Positions 35,544 through 44,132 of a stretch of 64,000 bases of DNA are shown in pieces; position 1 is the stretch's first letter; the number at the start of each line of letters is the position of its first letter. Origin of the DNA: Brevibacillus sp. GTDB lineage: Bacteria > Bacillota > Bacilli > Brevibacillales > Brevibacillaceae. The position numbers and the translations under genes are program-made. Below the pieces are notes generated by a model, which worked only from the letters and a program-made list of their open reading frames with translations, searched no databases and was not told where the DNA came from. The DNA lies in contig JACDOF010000002.1 in assembly GCA_017656235.1 (NCBI GenBank), positions 212,977-276,976 of the forward strand, given 5' to 3'.

Positions 35544-36119
35544 ATGGAGCGAAACTGCGTGGGGTTCAAATGGCTGATGGTAATGGCCGCGTCTGTGGCG
35601 TACGCTTTTTTTTCTTTTCTTACTGCCGATGTTGAAGTCGGCGATTCTGCTCAATTTAGACCAGCAGTGGCGATTCTCGCCTTTTCATCAGCCGTGTATG
35701 GGCCGCTGTCAGGCTTTTTGATCGGATTTCTGGGAAATGTCGGTGTCGACTTCCTGCTGCAGGACATTTGGTGGCACTGGAGTGCGGCCAACGGCATGAT
35801 CGGACTGATGATCGGACTGCTGCACATGGTACCCGGTTACCAGCCCGAACGAGGGCGGATGCAGCTCATCCACCTGTTTTTGTTTCTGCTGCTGGTCATT
35901 GTGGGCAACTACGCAGGTCTTACCCTCGCCGCTCTGTTCGACATCATCCTGCAAGGTGTCCCCTTTCATCAGGCAATTTATGGATGGGCCATTTCACCTG
36001 CAACCTCAAATGTACTGGCATGCAGCATCCTGGGTACGCCGCTGTTGTACGGATATGTCGCGCTTAAGCGGTACCGGCGAGTTTCGTCCCTTGCCGCCAG
36101 GTTTGGAAAGAGGGACTAG
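35544..36119 (+). CDS. ECF-transporter S-component-like membrane protein (PF07155-like)
   Basis: The 191-residue membrane protein has five or six hydrophobic segments. FRPAVAILAFSSAVYGPLSG, FLIGFLGNVGVDFLLQDIWW and ANGMIGLMIGL are the pattern of ECF-type riboflavin-transporter-like S-components, the substrate-binding subunits of group II ECF importers that share a common energising module. The vitamin or ligand cannot be named. ATG 35544 is 14 bases behind GGGAGGGG, a rather long spacing. The energising genes ecfA and ecfT are not in the window. The palindromic repeat copy 1 begins about 25 bases after the stop codon. Confidence 0.72.
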   Translation: MERNCVGFKWLMVMAASVAYAFFSFLTADVEVGDSAQFRPAVAILAFSSAVYGPLSGFLIGFLGNVGVDFLLQDIWWHWSAANGMIGLMIGLLHMVPGYQPERGRMQLIHLFLFLLLVIVGNYAGLTLAALFDIILQGVPFHQAIYGWAISPATSNVLACSILGTPLLYGYVALKRYRRVSSLAARFGKRD

Positions 36120-36144
36120 AAACGCACCGCCCCACATGACTTGC

Positions 36145-36307
36145 AGGAGAGCGGCCATTTTCCGCACGAACGACTTTGCCAACCATCCGAGCGGAGCAAG
36201 CCCGCTGCCGGATGGCGAAGCGGACAGTCCAGCCCCATTGGAGGTTGGCAGCGGAGTGAGAGAGGAAAATGGCCGCCTCCCTCTATCCAAACACTTTATC
36301 TGAACGC
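36145..36307. repeat. long palindromic intergenic repeat, copy 1 (short form)
   Basis: GCGGCCATTTTCC (36151-36163) and its exact reverse complement GGAAAATGGCCGC (36264-36276) bound the element. Inside, TGCCAACC pairs with GGTTGGCA, and the conserved tail CTATCCAAACACTTT follows. The central part is about 70 bases shorter than in copies 2 and 3. The element lies between the S-component gene and the DUF1128 gene and has no credible coding potential. Confidence 0.85.
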
Positions 36308-36343
36308 TGAAGCGCCGTACCGTTTTGGTGCGACGCTTTTTGC

Positions 36344-36574
36344 TTACGACTGTTTGCGCAGGCTGCCAAGCTCTTCGACAATGGCGGTCATTTCGTTAAT
36401 GCTGAACGTCTTTTTTTTCTGCACCATGTTGTACAGGTACAGCAGATCGTCATAGCTGGCCAGATCATAATCTTCCGGCTTCATCACGGCCGTATTGACC
36501 ATGTTGAGCCTGGTCTTGATTCCTTCCAGTACATACCGCAGGTTATCCTCTGTCGCTTTTGTCAAATCGGGCAT
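36344..36574 (-). CDS. DUF1128 (UPF0435/YfkK) family protein
   Basis: The 76-residue cytoplasmic protein matches the DUF1128 family common in Bacillales: LTKATEDNLRYVLEGIKTRLNMVNTAVM, then YDLASYDDLLYLYNMVQKKKTF and INEMTAIVEELGSLRK. It is all-helical and its function is not known. ATG 36574 is well placed behind GGAGGGATCGGC. It follows the U32 gene by 13 bases on the same strand and is probably co-transcribed with it. Confidence 0.9.
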   Translation of the reverse strand: MPDLTKATEDNLRYVLEGIKTRLNMVNTAVMKPEDYDLASYDDLLYLYNMVQKKKTFSINEMTAIVEELGSLRKQS

Positions 36575-36587
36575 GCCGATCCCTCCT

Positions 36588-39080
36588 TTATTTGGTCAAC
36601 TGGCCGCGGGTTACTCCCAGTTGGTTAATGGCTTTTAGCGTCCGCCAGACGTACGTGCCGCTTACTTCTCCACGCAGAGCCTGCCGGTACAGTCCGATCA
36701 CTTCCTGCACGCGGGCCGGTTCTTCTTCCAGGAATTCAATCCGATAGCTGCCCACGCCGCGCTTGAGGAATTCGCTCAGGTATTCGGCGCCGGACTGGTC
36801 GATTGCATTGTAGACGGTGTTGCGGCAGCCTGTGTCTACTCGTACCGGATGGGAGAAGCCGACCCGGTCGCGGAGAGATATCCGCGATTTTTCACACGGA
36901 GTTCCACAGTTTGTATGGTCGGTTCCCTCGCTTAAAAAGGTGCAGTAGACACAGTGCTCGGTGTGAAACATTGGCAGGTGCTGATGGATGACCACTTCCA
37001 TCTTGGCCGGATCGACGCGATCCAGGAGCTGAAGCATTTGCTGGATGTTTAAATCATACGATGCCGTCACCCGCTGCATGCCGGTCTCCAAAAACAGGTT
37101 GACTGTCTTGTGGTTGGCAGCGTTCAGCGAAAAGTCGCCAATCAGCGGAATGGGCTGTGCATCCTGCCGCGCCAGGTAGTAATAGAGGGCTCCGGTGTTG
37201 CGGACGAGGATGGCGTCAGGCCTGCTTTTGGCTATCAGGGCCAGCACGCCGTTTTCGTCCGGCATGTGGATGCGCATCGTGGCCAGAGCGATCGGCTTGC
37301 CGAAGCGATGGGCCAACTGCACAGCCTGCGGATACTGCTTGACGAACTCGAAGTCGGCGTAGAGCATGTCAACATCCGTTTGGGCGGCTGCCTCCACCTG
37401 TTCCAGTGATCGGCACAGTGCGGTCAGGAGCGGCTGCTTCACCCTGCTTGGCTGGGGCACGTCGGCATACACGTCCACGCGTCGTTTCTGGTAGACAGGG
37501 GGCTGGCAGCGCAGAGCGGTCAGTTGCTCCACAGCTTCCCTCCGCATCCGGTTCAGCTCGCTTACAGGTACGATCACATCGCCGGCGAGATCCAGGGTAA
37601 GTGCTTCGGGAGCCAGATGGTACACCGTCCCGCCCAGCCGGCCAAACTGTTCGTGAATAAGCGAGTGCGTCAATGGCCGTTTGATTGCCGACGCAAGCGG
37701 TACACGGGAACGAACGGTTACCGCATGATTGGCCTTGCGATCCACCCAGGTTGTTTGCAGCGGTTCCCCTGCTGCGCCTGATACGTGGACAGCCAGCGGA
37801 AACGTGCGGTAAGGCTTGTCCGTTTCAAACGTCTTGCGCAGCCGCTTGTCCAGTTCGGGGTCATTTGTCTTCCAAACGCGGTCGCCGACGTGGATTCGGC
37901 GCAGGTTCACGTCATGGCGCCCCATGACGATTTCATACAATCCGCCGCACACTTCCCCCTCCTGCTTATGGCCGCGCTTCAGGATGTCGTAGACGCGGCC
38001 TCCTTCTTCCTCCTGGGTCGGGTCTCCGGCGTCAAAGACGATCCCGTCTCCACGCTTCAAGGGAGCGACCAGTTCGATCAGCACCGCCTGTTTCAGCACC
38101 TTTTTCACCGTCCCCAGATAGACCCCGCGGCTTTTGGGAAATGTTCCGTCCAACAGAGTCTTGTTGTTGGTCCCCTTTAAAAAACCGTGTGTGAAACCGC
38201 GGGAGAAACTCTGCTGCAGTTCGCGGATTTCCTCCTCGCTTGGCGGACGGTGTTGGCCTTCAAAATAACGGTCGATGGCGGCCCGGTACTTGCCGACCAC
38301 GTTGGCCACGTATTCGGGTGATTTGAGTCGGCCTTCGATCTTGAATGAAGTGACACCCGCCTCGATCAGTTCCGGAACCAGATCGATCGCCGCCAGGTCT
38401 TTGGGAGAAAGCAGGTACGCGACGTTGCCCATTTCTTTTACCTGTCCGTCCACGATCAGGTCATAAGGAAGGCGGCAGGCCTGGGCACATTCCCCGCGGT
38501 TGGCGGAGCGTCCCCCCCACATTTCGGATGTGAGGCACTGTCCCGAGTAGGAGACACAGAGCGCGCCGTGGACAAATACTTCCATCGGCAGCTTCGCTTT
38601 TTGTCCGATAATCTGAATCTCTTTCAGTGAGTTTTCCCGTCCCAGCACGACCCGCTCCAGCGCAAACGGCTTGGTAAATTCCACCGCTTCCGGTGAAGTA
38701 ATGGTCATTTGCGTCGACCCGTGAATCGGGAAGTCGGGAGAGATTTCGCGGATCAGCTTGACCAGCCCCAGGTCCTGCACGATCACCGCGTCCACGCCAG
38801 CGTCCATACACGCTTCAATCAAACGGCGCGCTTCCTCCAGCTCCTCTTCAAAGACAAGAATATTAAAGGTGAGAAACCCTTTTACCCCGTACAAATGAAG
38901 AAAAGACATGATTTCGGGCAGTTCTTCGACACGGAAGTTTTCGGCCCGCGCCCTTGCGTTAAACTTCTCCACGCCGAAGTACACGGCATCGGCTCCGTTG
39001 GCCACCGCTGCCTTGAGGCAGTCCCAGTTGCCGGCTGGAGCCAGCAATTCAATATCGTCACGAGCAATCGCTTTTGCCAC
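36588..39080 (-). CDS. U32-family peptidase/RlhA-like protein with DUF3656 domain
   Basis: The 830-residue protein has an N-terminal U32 TIM barrel (about 1-300), with ELLAPAGNWDCLKAAVANGADAVYFG and the cluster-binding Cys block CVSYSGQCLTSEMWGGRSANRGECAQACR. A central DUF3656 region (about 370-490) follows, then a second U32-like segment ending with CVYCTFLSEG, CGTPCEK and CRNTVYNA. The Cys-rich sites suggest an Fe-S centre. The E. coli relative RlhA hydroxylates 23S rRNA, while others are described as collagenase-like peptidases. GTG 39080 is seven bases behind GGAGG; a GTG seven codons upstream is less likely. Confidence 0.88.
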   Translation of the reverse strand: MAKAIARDDIELLAPAGNWDCLKAAVANGADAVYFGVEKFNARARAENFRVEELPEIMSFLHLYGVKGFLTFNILVFEEELEEARRLIEACMDAGVDAVIVQDLGLVKLIREISPDFPIHGSTQMTITSPEAVEFTKPFALERVVLGRENSLKEIQIIGQKAKLPMEVFVHGALCVSYSGQCLTSEMWGGRSANRGECAQACRLPYDLIVDGQVKEMGNVAYLLSPKDLAAIDLVPELIEAGVTSFKIEGRLKSPEYVANVVGKYRAAIDRYFEGQHRPPSEEEIRELQQSFSRGFTHGFLKGTNNKTLLDGTFPKSRGVYLGTVKKVLKQAVLIELVAPLKRGDGIVFDAGDPTQEEEGGRVYDILKRGHKQEGEVCGGLYEIVMGRHDVNLRRIHVGDRVWKTNDPELDKRLRKTFETDKPYRTFPLAVHVSGAAGEPLQTTWVDRKANHAVTVRSRVPLASAIKRPLTHSLIHEQFGRLGGTVYHLAPEALTLDLAGDVIVPVSELNRMRREAVEQLTALRCQPPVYQKRRVDVYADVPQPSRVKQPLLTALCRSLEQVEAAAQTDVDMLYADFEFVKQYPQAVQLAHRFGKPIALATMRIHMPDENGVLALIAKSRPDAILVRNTGALYYYLARQDAQPIPLIGDFSLNAANHKTVNLFLETGMQRVTASYDLNIQQMLQLLDRVDPAKMEVVIHQHLPMFHTEHCVYCTFLSEGTDHTNCGTPCEKSRISLRDRVGFSHPVRVDTGCRNTVYNAIDQSGAEYLSEFLKRGVGSYRIEFLEEEPARVQEVIGLYRQALRGEVSGTYVWRTLKAINQLGVTRGQLTK

Positions 39081-39195
39081 GATCAATACCTCCTGTTCCA
39101 CCCTTCATCATAGGAGAAGGAGGAGCTGGCCGCAAGGAAAAGATGCAGAGAGGAGCGGCCATGTCCATACAGCCTGTCAAAAAAGGCTGTCCGCC

Positions 39196-39786
39196 TCACG
39201 CGTCCAGCCCTTCAAACACAATCGAGACTTTTTCTTCCATGATCTCTTCCAGCGGCCAAGCGCCATCGCTCCGCACCCAGTCATAGAGCGCGTTGTAATA
39301 AATGTTTTCCAGCATGTTGGCAGCCACGAGCGGATTAAACTTGGCTTTCAACCTGCCTTTTTCCTGCGCTTCTTCAATCAGGTCGGCAAACAGCTCGCGG
39401 AGCTCGAAGTACACGCTCTTTTCCGATTCCAGCACTTGCCGGTGCTTCATGGAGGATTCAATCAATACCTTGATAAAGTCGTAGTTTTGGATGTTCACTT
39501 CATTCATGATTTTATATATCCGCAGCACGCGCTGTTTGCAGCTGTCTCCGTAATCCCACTCGTCTCGCCGCTCCTCCACTTCCTGGATTCGTTCGTACCC
39601 CCAGCTGGCCAGGATCGCTTCCTTGGAGGTGAAGTGGAGAAAAATCGTCCCTCTGGCCACATCCGCTTCCTCGGAAATCATGTCGATCGTGGTGCCATCA
39701 AATCCATGTTTTTTAAACAGCTTGATGGCAGCATTAAAGATCCGCTGGCGCGTCTCTCGTTTCTTTCGTTCTCTGCGTGTCGTCAA
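39196..39786 (-). CDS. TetR-family transcriptional regulator
   Basis: The 196-residue protein has an N-terminal TetR helix-turn-helix, RQRIFNAAIKLFKKHGFDGTTIDMI followed by SEEADVARGTIFLHFTSKEAIL, and a helical ligand-binding C-terminal domain. TTG 39786 is chosen because CGGAGGTG lies just upstream; frames starting further upstream add about 19 residues with no ribosome binding site. It is divergent from the GNAT gene, and the AT-rich gap contains a GTATAT palindrome that may be its operator. Ligand and targets are unknown. Confidence 0.88.
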   Translation of the reverse strand: MTTRRERKKRETRQRIFNAAIKLFKKHGFDGTTIDMISEEADVARGTIFLHFTSKEAILASWGYERIQEVEERRDEWDYGDSCKQRVLRIYKIMNEVNIQNYDFIKVLIESSMKHRQVLESEKSVYFELRELFADLIEEAQEKGRLKAKFNPLVAANMLENIYYNALYDWVRSDGAWPLEEIMEEKVSIVFEGLDA

Positions 39787-39891
39787 AGCGAACACCTCCG
39801 GCTCTATTATAGCATACAGCCAACGAAAGCACGTCCTGTTCATGGAGAGAAAAAGGGGCGAAAAAAGACTGGACGAAACAGGGGGAGTTAT

Positions 39892-39905
39892 GTATATTTA
39901 TATAC
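39892..39905. promoter_or_regulatory. AT-rich palindrome between tetR-like and GNAT genes
   Basis: GTATATTTATATAC has inverted GTATAT arms with a two-base centre, in the divergent gap of the TetR-type regulator. It is a candidate operator or part of a promoter. Confidence 0.4.
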
Positions 39906-39960
39906 CATAATGAATATTTATACTGACAGTGATACGTGTGGGAAAGCGGAGGAATGAACC

Positions 39961-40434
39961 ATGAGTTTGACGGGTGCCCTGACGGTCCGCCATGCCATGA
40001 CCAGCGACGTAGAGCAAATGCTGGCCATCATCAACCAGTATGCGCAGCAGGGCTTGATGCTGCCCAGAACCAAGATATCCATTCTGGAAAACCTGCAGTC
40101 GTTTATCGTTGCCTACGACGGACAAAACGTAATCGGAGTTGCCGGCCTGCATATTTTGTGGGACGATCTGGCGGAAATCCGGTCGCTGGCCATCGCGGAG
40201 AATGCGAAAGGGCTTGGCGTCGGAAAACGGCTGGTGTTGTCTTTGGTGGAGGAATGCGGACGGTTGGGCATCAGAAGAGTACTTGCGCTGACGTATCAGA
40301 AAGAATTTTTTGAGAAGTGCGGCTTCCGCGTCGTGGCCAAAGAGACGCTTCCGCAGAAGGTGTGGAAAGATTGCATCAACTGCTCCAAACTGCCGTTTTG
40401 CGACGAGATCGCGATGATTCGGGAGTTGGGGTAG
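39961..40434 (+). CDS. GNAT-family N-acetyltransferase (ArgA-like)
   Basis: The 157-residue protein is a GNAT acetyltransferase resembling the N-acetylglutamate-synthase-like group. It has VRHAMTSDVEQMLAIINQYAQQGLMLPRT, the acetyl-CoA loop GLGVGKRLVLSLVEECG and EFFEKCGFRVV, and a C-terminal KVWKDCINCSKLPFCDE with clustered Cys residues that could bind metal. ATG 39961 follows GGAGGAATGAACC. There is no arginine gene beside it, so the acceptor substrate is open. It stands divergent from the TetR-type regulator. Confidence 0.85.
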   Translation: MSLTGALTVRHAMTSDVEQMLAIINQYAQQGLMLPRTKISILENLQSFIVAYDGQNVIGVAGLHILWDDLAEIRSLAIAENAKGLGVGKRLVLSLVEECGRLGIRRVLALTYQKEFFEKCGFRVVAKETLPQKVWKDCINCSKLPFCDEIAMIRELG

Positions 40435-40638
40435 CTGGGAGCGACCGCGTCCCTTCGGTGCAGCACAACCATCACGCTCAATCTTGAGGTGGTGGTTTTT
40501 TTGGTCTGCCAGAGACTGCAGGAGGTCCAGGCGGCGGTGTGAAACGAAATGGACGATCGCGTCGTACAATGAGGCAGAGTTGTTTTTTCCTCAGAATGGA
40601 ATGGAAAGAATTGCAGAAGCAAGGAAGGTGTGTTGTCC

Positions 40639-41541
40639 ATGTTCGAGAGAGAAGGAGGGGCAGGGTTGGAAGGAAGGCCAATCCTAACAAATAGACGGAT
40701 TGCTCCGCTTTTTTTGTTAGCCGTGCTGCTTGCTGCTGCTCTGTCAAACGTCGCTGCCGAGCCAGCGTACAGGCCATTTTCTGTGGAAGTGGATGGAGAA
40801 GTTCTCAGCTATCGTCATAACGACTACTACCTGGAAGGCGACCGGACCTATGTCTCGGCGGAGAAGCTGCTTGCTGCGCTGAGTACGGAGTACAGCATTG
40901 ATCACAAGCGGAAGATCGTTACGGCGAAGAAAGGAGAGGTTTCGTTAATCCTGCCGATTGGTGAAGCGTACGCCGAGATTAACGGAAAGCGGATTACACG
41001 AAAGAATCAAGTGCGGACGGTGAACGCCACGCTGCTGCTTCCGGTACGGTTTGTCAGCGAAACGTTTGGCTGCACGGTCCATTGGTATCCTGATACACGA
41101 ACGGTCATCGTCGATGTGAAACCGAAACAATACGGCGTGATTGACGGCAGCCTGCTTGCTTCAGCTGCGCAGGGGACGATTTCGGGAATTGCGGTAAAAC
41201 TGGGAGATTCCCGCCAACAGGTGGAACATACGTGTGGCGGACCGAGCGATGCCTTTTCGTATGAGGGAGGAACGTTTTTTGAATATCCGCCATGCCGCTG
41301 CGCCATTTTTTATGATGACCAGGAACTGGCGGCAGTAGTATGGGTTTATCATGCAGCGACAGGCAATTTGAGGACTGCTGACGCCAAGCAGATTCTCGGC
41401 GAACCGGAATGGGAAGAGCAGAACCAGACGCATAGCGGTTATCTGCTAAACTACCCTGCCGGGCCAAACCAGATCACGTTGCGGGCTTCCTCCAAACACG
41501 GCACCATTACCGGGCTGTGGCTGTCGGCCAAGCAGCAATAA
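40639..41541 (+). CDS. secreted protein with CuAO_N1 (stalk) and DUF4309-like domains
   Basis: The 300-residue protein has an N-terminal signal peptide or anchor (residues about 25-42, LFLLAVLLAAALSNVAA). A copper amine oxidase N-terminal-like domain follows, with VEVDGEVLSY, YVSAEKLLAAL, VNATLLLPVRFVSETFG and TRTVIVDV. The C-terminal part, GIAVKLGDSRQQVEHTCGGP, FEYPPCRCAIFYDD and the KQILGEPEW block, resembles DUF4309. Both are common in exported Paenibacillaceae and Brevibacillus proteins of unknown function. ATG 40639 is about 10 bases behind GGAAGG; a GTG three codons upstream is possible. Confidence 0.8.
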   Translation: MFEREGGAGLEGRPILTNRRIAPLFLLAVLLAAALSNVAAEPAYRPFSVEVDGEVLSYRHNDYYLEGDRTYVSAEKLLAALSTEYSIDHKRKIVTAKKGEVSLILPIGEAYAEINGKRITRKNQVRTVNATLLLPVRFVSETFGCTVHWYPDTRTVIVDVKPKQYGVIDGSLLASAAQGTISGIAVKLGDSRQQVEHTCGGPSDAFSYEGGTFFEYPPCRCAIFYDDQELAAVVWVYHAATGNLRTADAKQILGEPEWEEQNQTHSGYLLNYPAGPNQITLRASSKHGTITGLWLSAKQQ

Positions 41542-41804
41542 GTGAGAGAGCAGGGAGGAACCACGAATCCATCGGTCAACGACATAGTTGGCAAAGGAAA
41601 GAAGGCACGTGCAAGCTCTGTCTGGCCAACAGCACCGGAGTCGACCAGGAACGGGCCCTGGCAACCGTAATGGATACCTACAGACAGCGGATTGCACGAA
41701 GTGGAGATCCCGGTTCGGGTCGGTAAGGAATTGGAAAAAAGGATATTGCTGTCCATTTGTTGAATCATAAGGACGAGTGCAGTATGTGTCGGAGGGAACG
41801 AGGC
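41542..41804 (+). other. intergenic region with coding-like but broken frames
   Basis: One frame over 41580-41726 reads WQRKEGTCKLCLANSTG and on to a stop at 41726, with a CxxC motif, but it has no start codon near the GGGAGG at 41553. The next frame reads LHEVEIPVRVGKELEKRILL and ends near 41762. Either this is a decayed small gene or chance. No recognised RNA element was found. Confidence 0.35.
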
Positions 41805-42548
41805 GTGCATACCAACATCGACTGGGACTTGTATTTGCTTCCGTACGAGCAGGCTGTTGAAGAGTTGAAAGTGAAGCTGAAGAACCTTCGCAACGAGTTT
41901 AAGCGGCGCAAACAACATTCGCCGATCGAGTTCGTCACCGGCCGGTTGAAATCGGTGAACAGCATTTACAACAAGGCGAATCGTCTTCAGTTCCCGATAG
42001 ATGAGAACATCGCCTGGGAAATCCGCGACATCGCCGGTATTCGCATCATCTGCCAGTTTATTGACGACATCTGGACGGTGGTGGAGATGCTCCGGCAGCG
42101 GAAGGACATGAAAATTTTTCTGGAGAAGGATTACGTCTCCAAACCCAAAGAGAGCGGCTATCGCGGTTACCATGTGGCGGTCGAATACCCGATCATGACC
42201 GCGACGGGTGAGGTGACGATCCCGGTGGAAATCCAGATTCGCACGCTGGGCATGAACTTTTGGGCGACGATTGAACATTCTCTTAACTACAAGTACGAAG
42301 GCATTATCCCTTCCGACATTCGCCGCCGTCTGATCGAAGCGGCCAAAGCGTCGTACATACTGGACAACGAGATGAACAACATCCGCGAAGAGATTAAGGA
42401 AGCGCAGATCATTTTCACCCGCAAACGGGATGTGCCGATGGAGTCGCTGCTCGGACTGGTTGAACTGGATTTGGACCTGGACGCGGCGGCGGATGACATC
42501 AGCGGCAGGCAGCAAACCAATTCGGAAGGGAAGGACGAAGTACGATGA
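41805..42548 (+). CDS. relQ: small alarmone synthetase RelQ (GTP pyrophosphokinase)
   Basis: The 247-residue protein is a single-domain RelA/SpoT synthetase of the RelQ/YjbM type. It makes (p)ppGpp from ATP and GDP/GTP and works as a tetramer. It has LLPYEQAVEELKVKLK at the start, SPIEFVTGRLKSVNSIYNKA, DIAGIRIICQFIDD, ESGYRGYHVAVEYP with the Gly-Tyr loop, and EIQIRTLGMNFWATIEHSL. There is no hydrolase, TGS or ACT domain. GTG 41805 lies eight bases behind GGAGGG and gives an N-terminus that aligns with YjbM; starts at 41757 or 41784 are less likely. Its C-terminus is about 35 residues longer than usual. Its stop overlaps pepV. Confidence 0.92.
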   Translation: MHTNIDWDLYLLPYEQAVEELKVKLKNLRNEFKRRKQHSPIEFVTGRLKSVNSIYNKANRLQFPIDENIAWEIRDIAGIRIICQFIDDIWTVVEMLRQRKDMKIFLEKDYVSKPKESGYRGYHVAVEYPIMTATGEVTIPVEIQIRTLGMNFWATIEHSLNYKYEGIIPSDIRRRLIEAAKASYILDNEMNNIREEIKEAQIIFTRKRDVPMESLLGLVELDLDLDAAADDISGRQQTNSEGKDEVR

Positions 42549-44005
42549 CGCACCACCCCATCTCCTGGAGCGAGGAAGTGGCCAAACGAAAAGAGGAGCT
42601 GCTGCACCACACGCGCGCGTTCCTTAGGATCAAGAGCGTGCTCGACCCGGATACGGCACGGGAAGGGGCGCCATTTGGACAAGGTGTGGCCGAAGCGCTC
42701 GCCTATGTGCTGAAGGTTTGCGAAGAAGCAGGAATGAAGACGAAAAACGTAGACGGATACGCAGCTCATGCCGAATTCGGCCAGGGTGAGGAACTGATCG
42801 GCGTCCTCAGCCACGTCGACGTTGTGCCGGAGGGGGACGGCTGGCTGACGCCCCCCTATGCAGCGGAAATTGTGGACGGCAAGATCATCGCGCGCGGCGC
42901 GTTGGACGACAAGGGACCGACGATGGCAGCCGTTTTTGCGGCCAGGATTGTCAAGGAGTTGGGCCTGCCCTTGAAAAGGCGGGTGAGGCTCATATTCGGA
43001 ACCGACGAGGAGACGAACTGGCGCTGCGTCAACCGCTACTTCCAGACGGAAGAGATGCCCACAATGGGCTTTTCGCCTGACGCCGACTTTCCGTTGATCT
43101 ACGCGGAAAAAGGGCTTACCCACCTCGTGTGGCGGCAAACGGCGGAGGACTATCGGCGGGCTGCCGCTCAGGCGGGAGAGGGTCCGGCTGACAGGAACAT
43201 ATCCGCTATCCTGCTCTCCCTGGAGGGAGGTCTGCGGATGAACATGGTTCCTGATCGAGCCACCGCCATCCTGAAGCCGCAAGCCGAAACCGCCCCAGCA
43301 CTGGCCGAGCGGTACCGCGCTTACCTCGATCGGGAGGGGCTGAACGGGTCGTCCCACGTGACGGAAGATCGTCTTGTCTTAAGCATGCAGGGTGTATCCG
43401 TGCACGGAATGGACCCTGGCAAAGGGATCAATGCGGCTACCGAACTGGTTCACTTCCTGGCCCGTCTGCAGTTGGACGAGCGGGCCATGCAGTTTGTCCG
43501 TTTCACCGACCGCTGCCTGTATCGGCAGCATTACGGCGAGGCATTGGGCATTGCCCACACCGACGAGGAAAGCGGACCGCTGTCGCTCAACACCGGTATC
43601 GTTCAGTATGCGGCAGACGGCGAGCTGGTTTATCACATCAACATCCGGTATCCGCACTCCCATCCCTATGAGCGCTGGAACCCCATTCTCGAGCAGCAGC
43701 TTCATGAGGTCGGTCTGACCCAGGAAGTAGAGGATCATCTGCTGCCCCATCGAGTAGAGCCGACCGATCCGCTGGTGACCACCCTGCAGCGGGTCTACCG
43801 TGAGCAGACGGGCGAAGAGGCAACCCTGATCGCCATTGGCGGAGCCACATATGGCCGCTCACTGGAAAAGGGCGTCGCCTTTGGACCGCTCTTTCCTGGA
43901 CGGCCAGACTCCGCTCATCAGCGAAATGAGCATCTCTACGTGGATGACTTGTTAAAGGCGACAGCCCTGTATGCGCAGGCCATCTATGAACTGGCCAATC
44001 TCTAA
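42545..44005 (+). CDS. pepV: dipeptidase PepV (M20 family)
   Basis: The 486-residue cytoplasmic metallopeptidase removes N-terminal residues from dipeptides and some tripeptides. Motifs of PepV are LSHVDVVPEGDGW with the first His, RGALDDKGPTMAA with the bridging Asp, IFGTDEETNWRC with the catalytic Glu pair, DADFPLIYAEKGL, and the C-terminal GGATYGRSLEKGVAFGPLFPG with the last His region. ATG 42545 overlaps the relQ stop codon (ATGA), and GGGAAGGACGAAGTACG precedes it. The coupling with an alarmone synthetase is curious, since dipeptide use supplies amino acids in starvation. Confidence 0.93.
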   Translation: MTHHPISWSEEVAKRKEELLHHTRAFLRIKSVLDPDTAREGAPFGQGVAEALAYVLKVCEEAGMKTKNVDGYAAHAEFGQGEELIGVLSHVDVVPEGDGWLTPPYAAEIVDGKIIARGALDDKGPTMAAVFAARIVKELGLPLKRRVRLIFGTDEETNWRCVNRYFQTEEMPTMGFSPDADFPLIYAEKGLTHLVWRQTAEDYRRAAAQAGEGPADRNISAILLSLEGGLRMNMVPDRATAILKPQAETAPALAERYRAYLDREGLNGSSHVTEDRLVLSMQGVSVHGMDPGKGINAATELVHFLARLQLDERAMQFVRFTDRCLYRQHYGEALGIAHTDEESGPLSLNTGIVQYAADGELVYHINIRYPHSHPYERWNPILEQQLHEVGLTQEVEDHLLPHRVEPTDPLVTTLQRVYREQTGEEATLIAIGGATYGRSLEKGVAFGPLFPGRPDSAHQRNEHLYVDDLLKATALYAQAIYELANL

Positions 44006-44020
44006 CGCGAATAAGGGAAT

Positions 44021-44067
44021 GCCCTGGCGGCAAGCATGGACGGACGCTGCTGCCAGGGCCTTTTCTT
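44021..44067 (+). terminator. Rho-independent terminator after pepV
   Basis: GCCCTGGCGGCAAGC (44021-44035) pairs with GCTGCTGCCAGGGC (44046-44059), with one bulge, followed by CTTTTCTTG. Confidence 0.88.
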
Positions 44068-44132
44068 GCCATTTTGGGCATACTAGCTTACCATAGATGG
44101 GTGGCATTGTCGCAGGAAGGAAGGGGTACGAG

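Noticed and set aside
36145..36455. Open frames of about 100 codons across the palindromic repeat (also at 45600 and 54384)
   Set aside because: The same peptide fragments recur in all copies and even on both strands because the DNA is a repeat; there is no ribosome binding site or codon bias.
39166..39192. ACAGCC/GGCTGT inverted repeat as terminator of the TetR-type gene
   Set aside because: The stem is only six bases and neither strand has a T-run directly after it.
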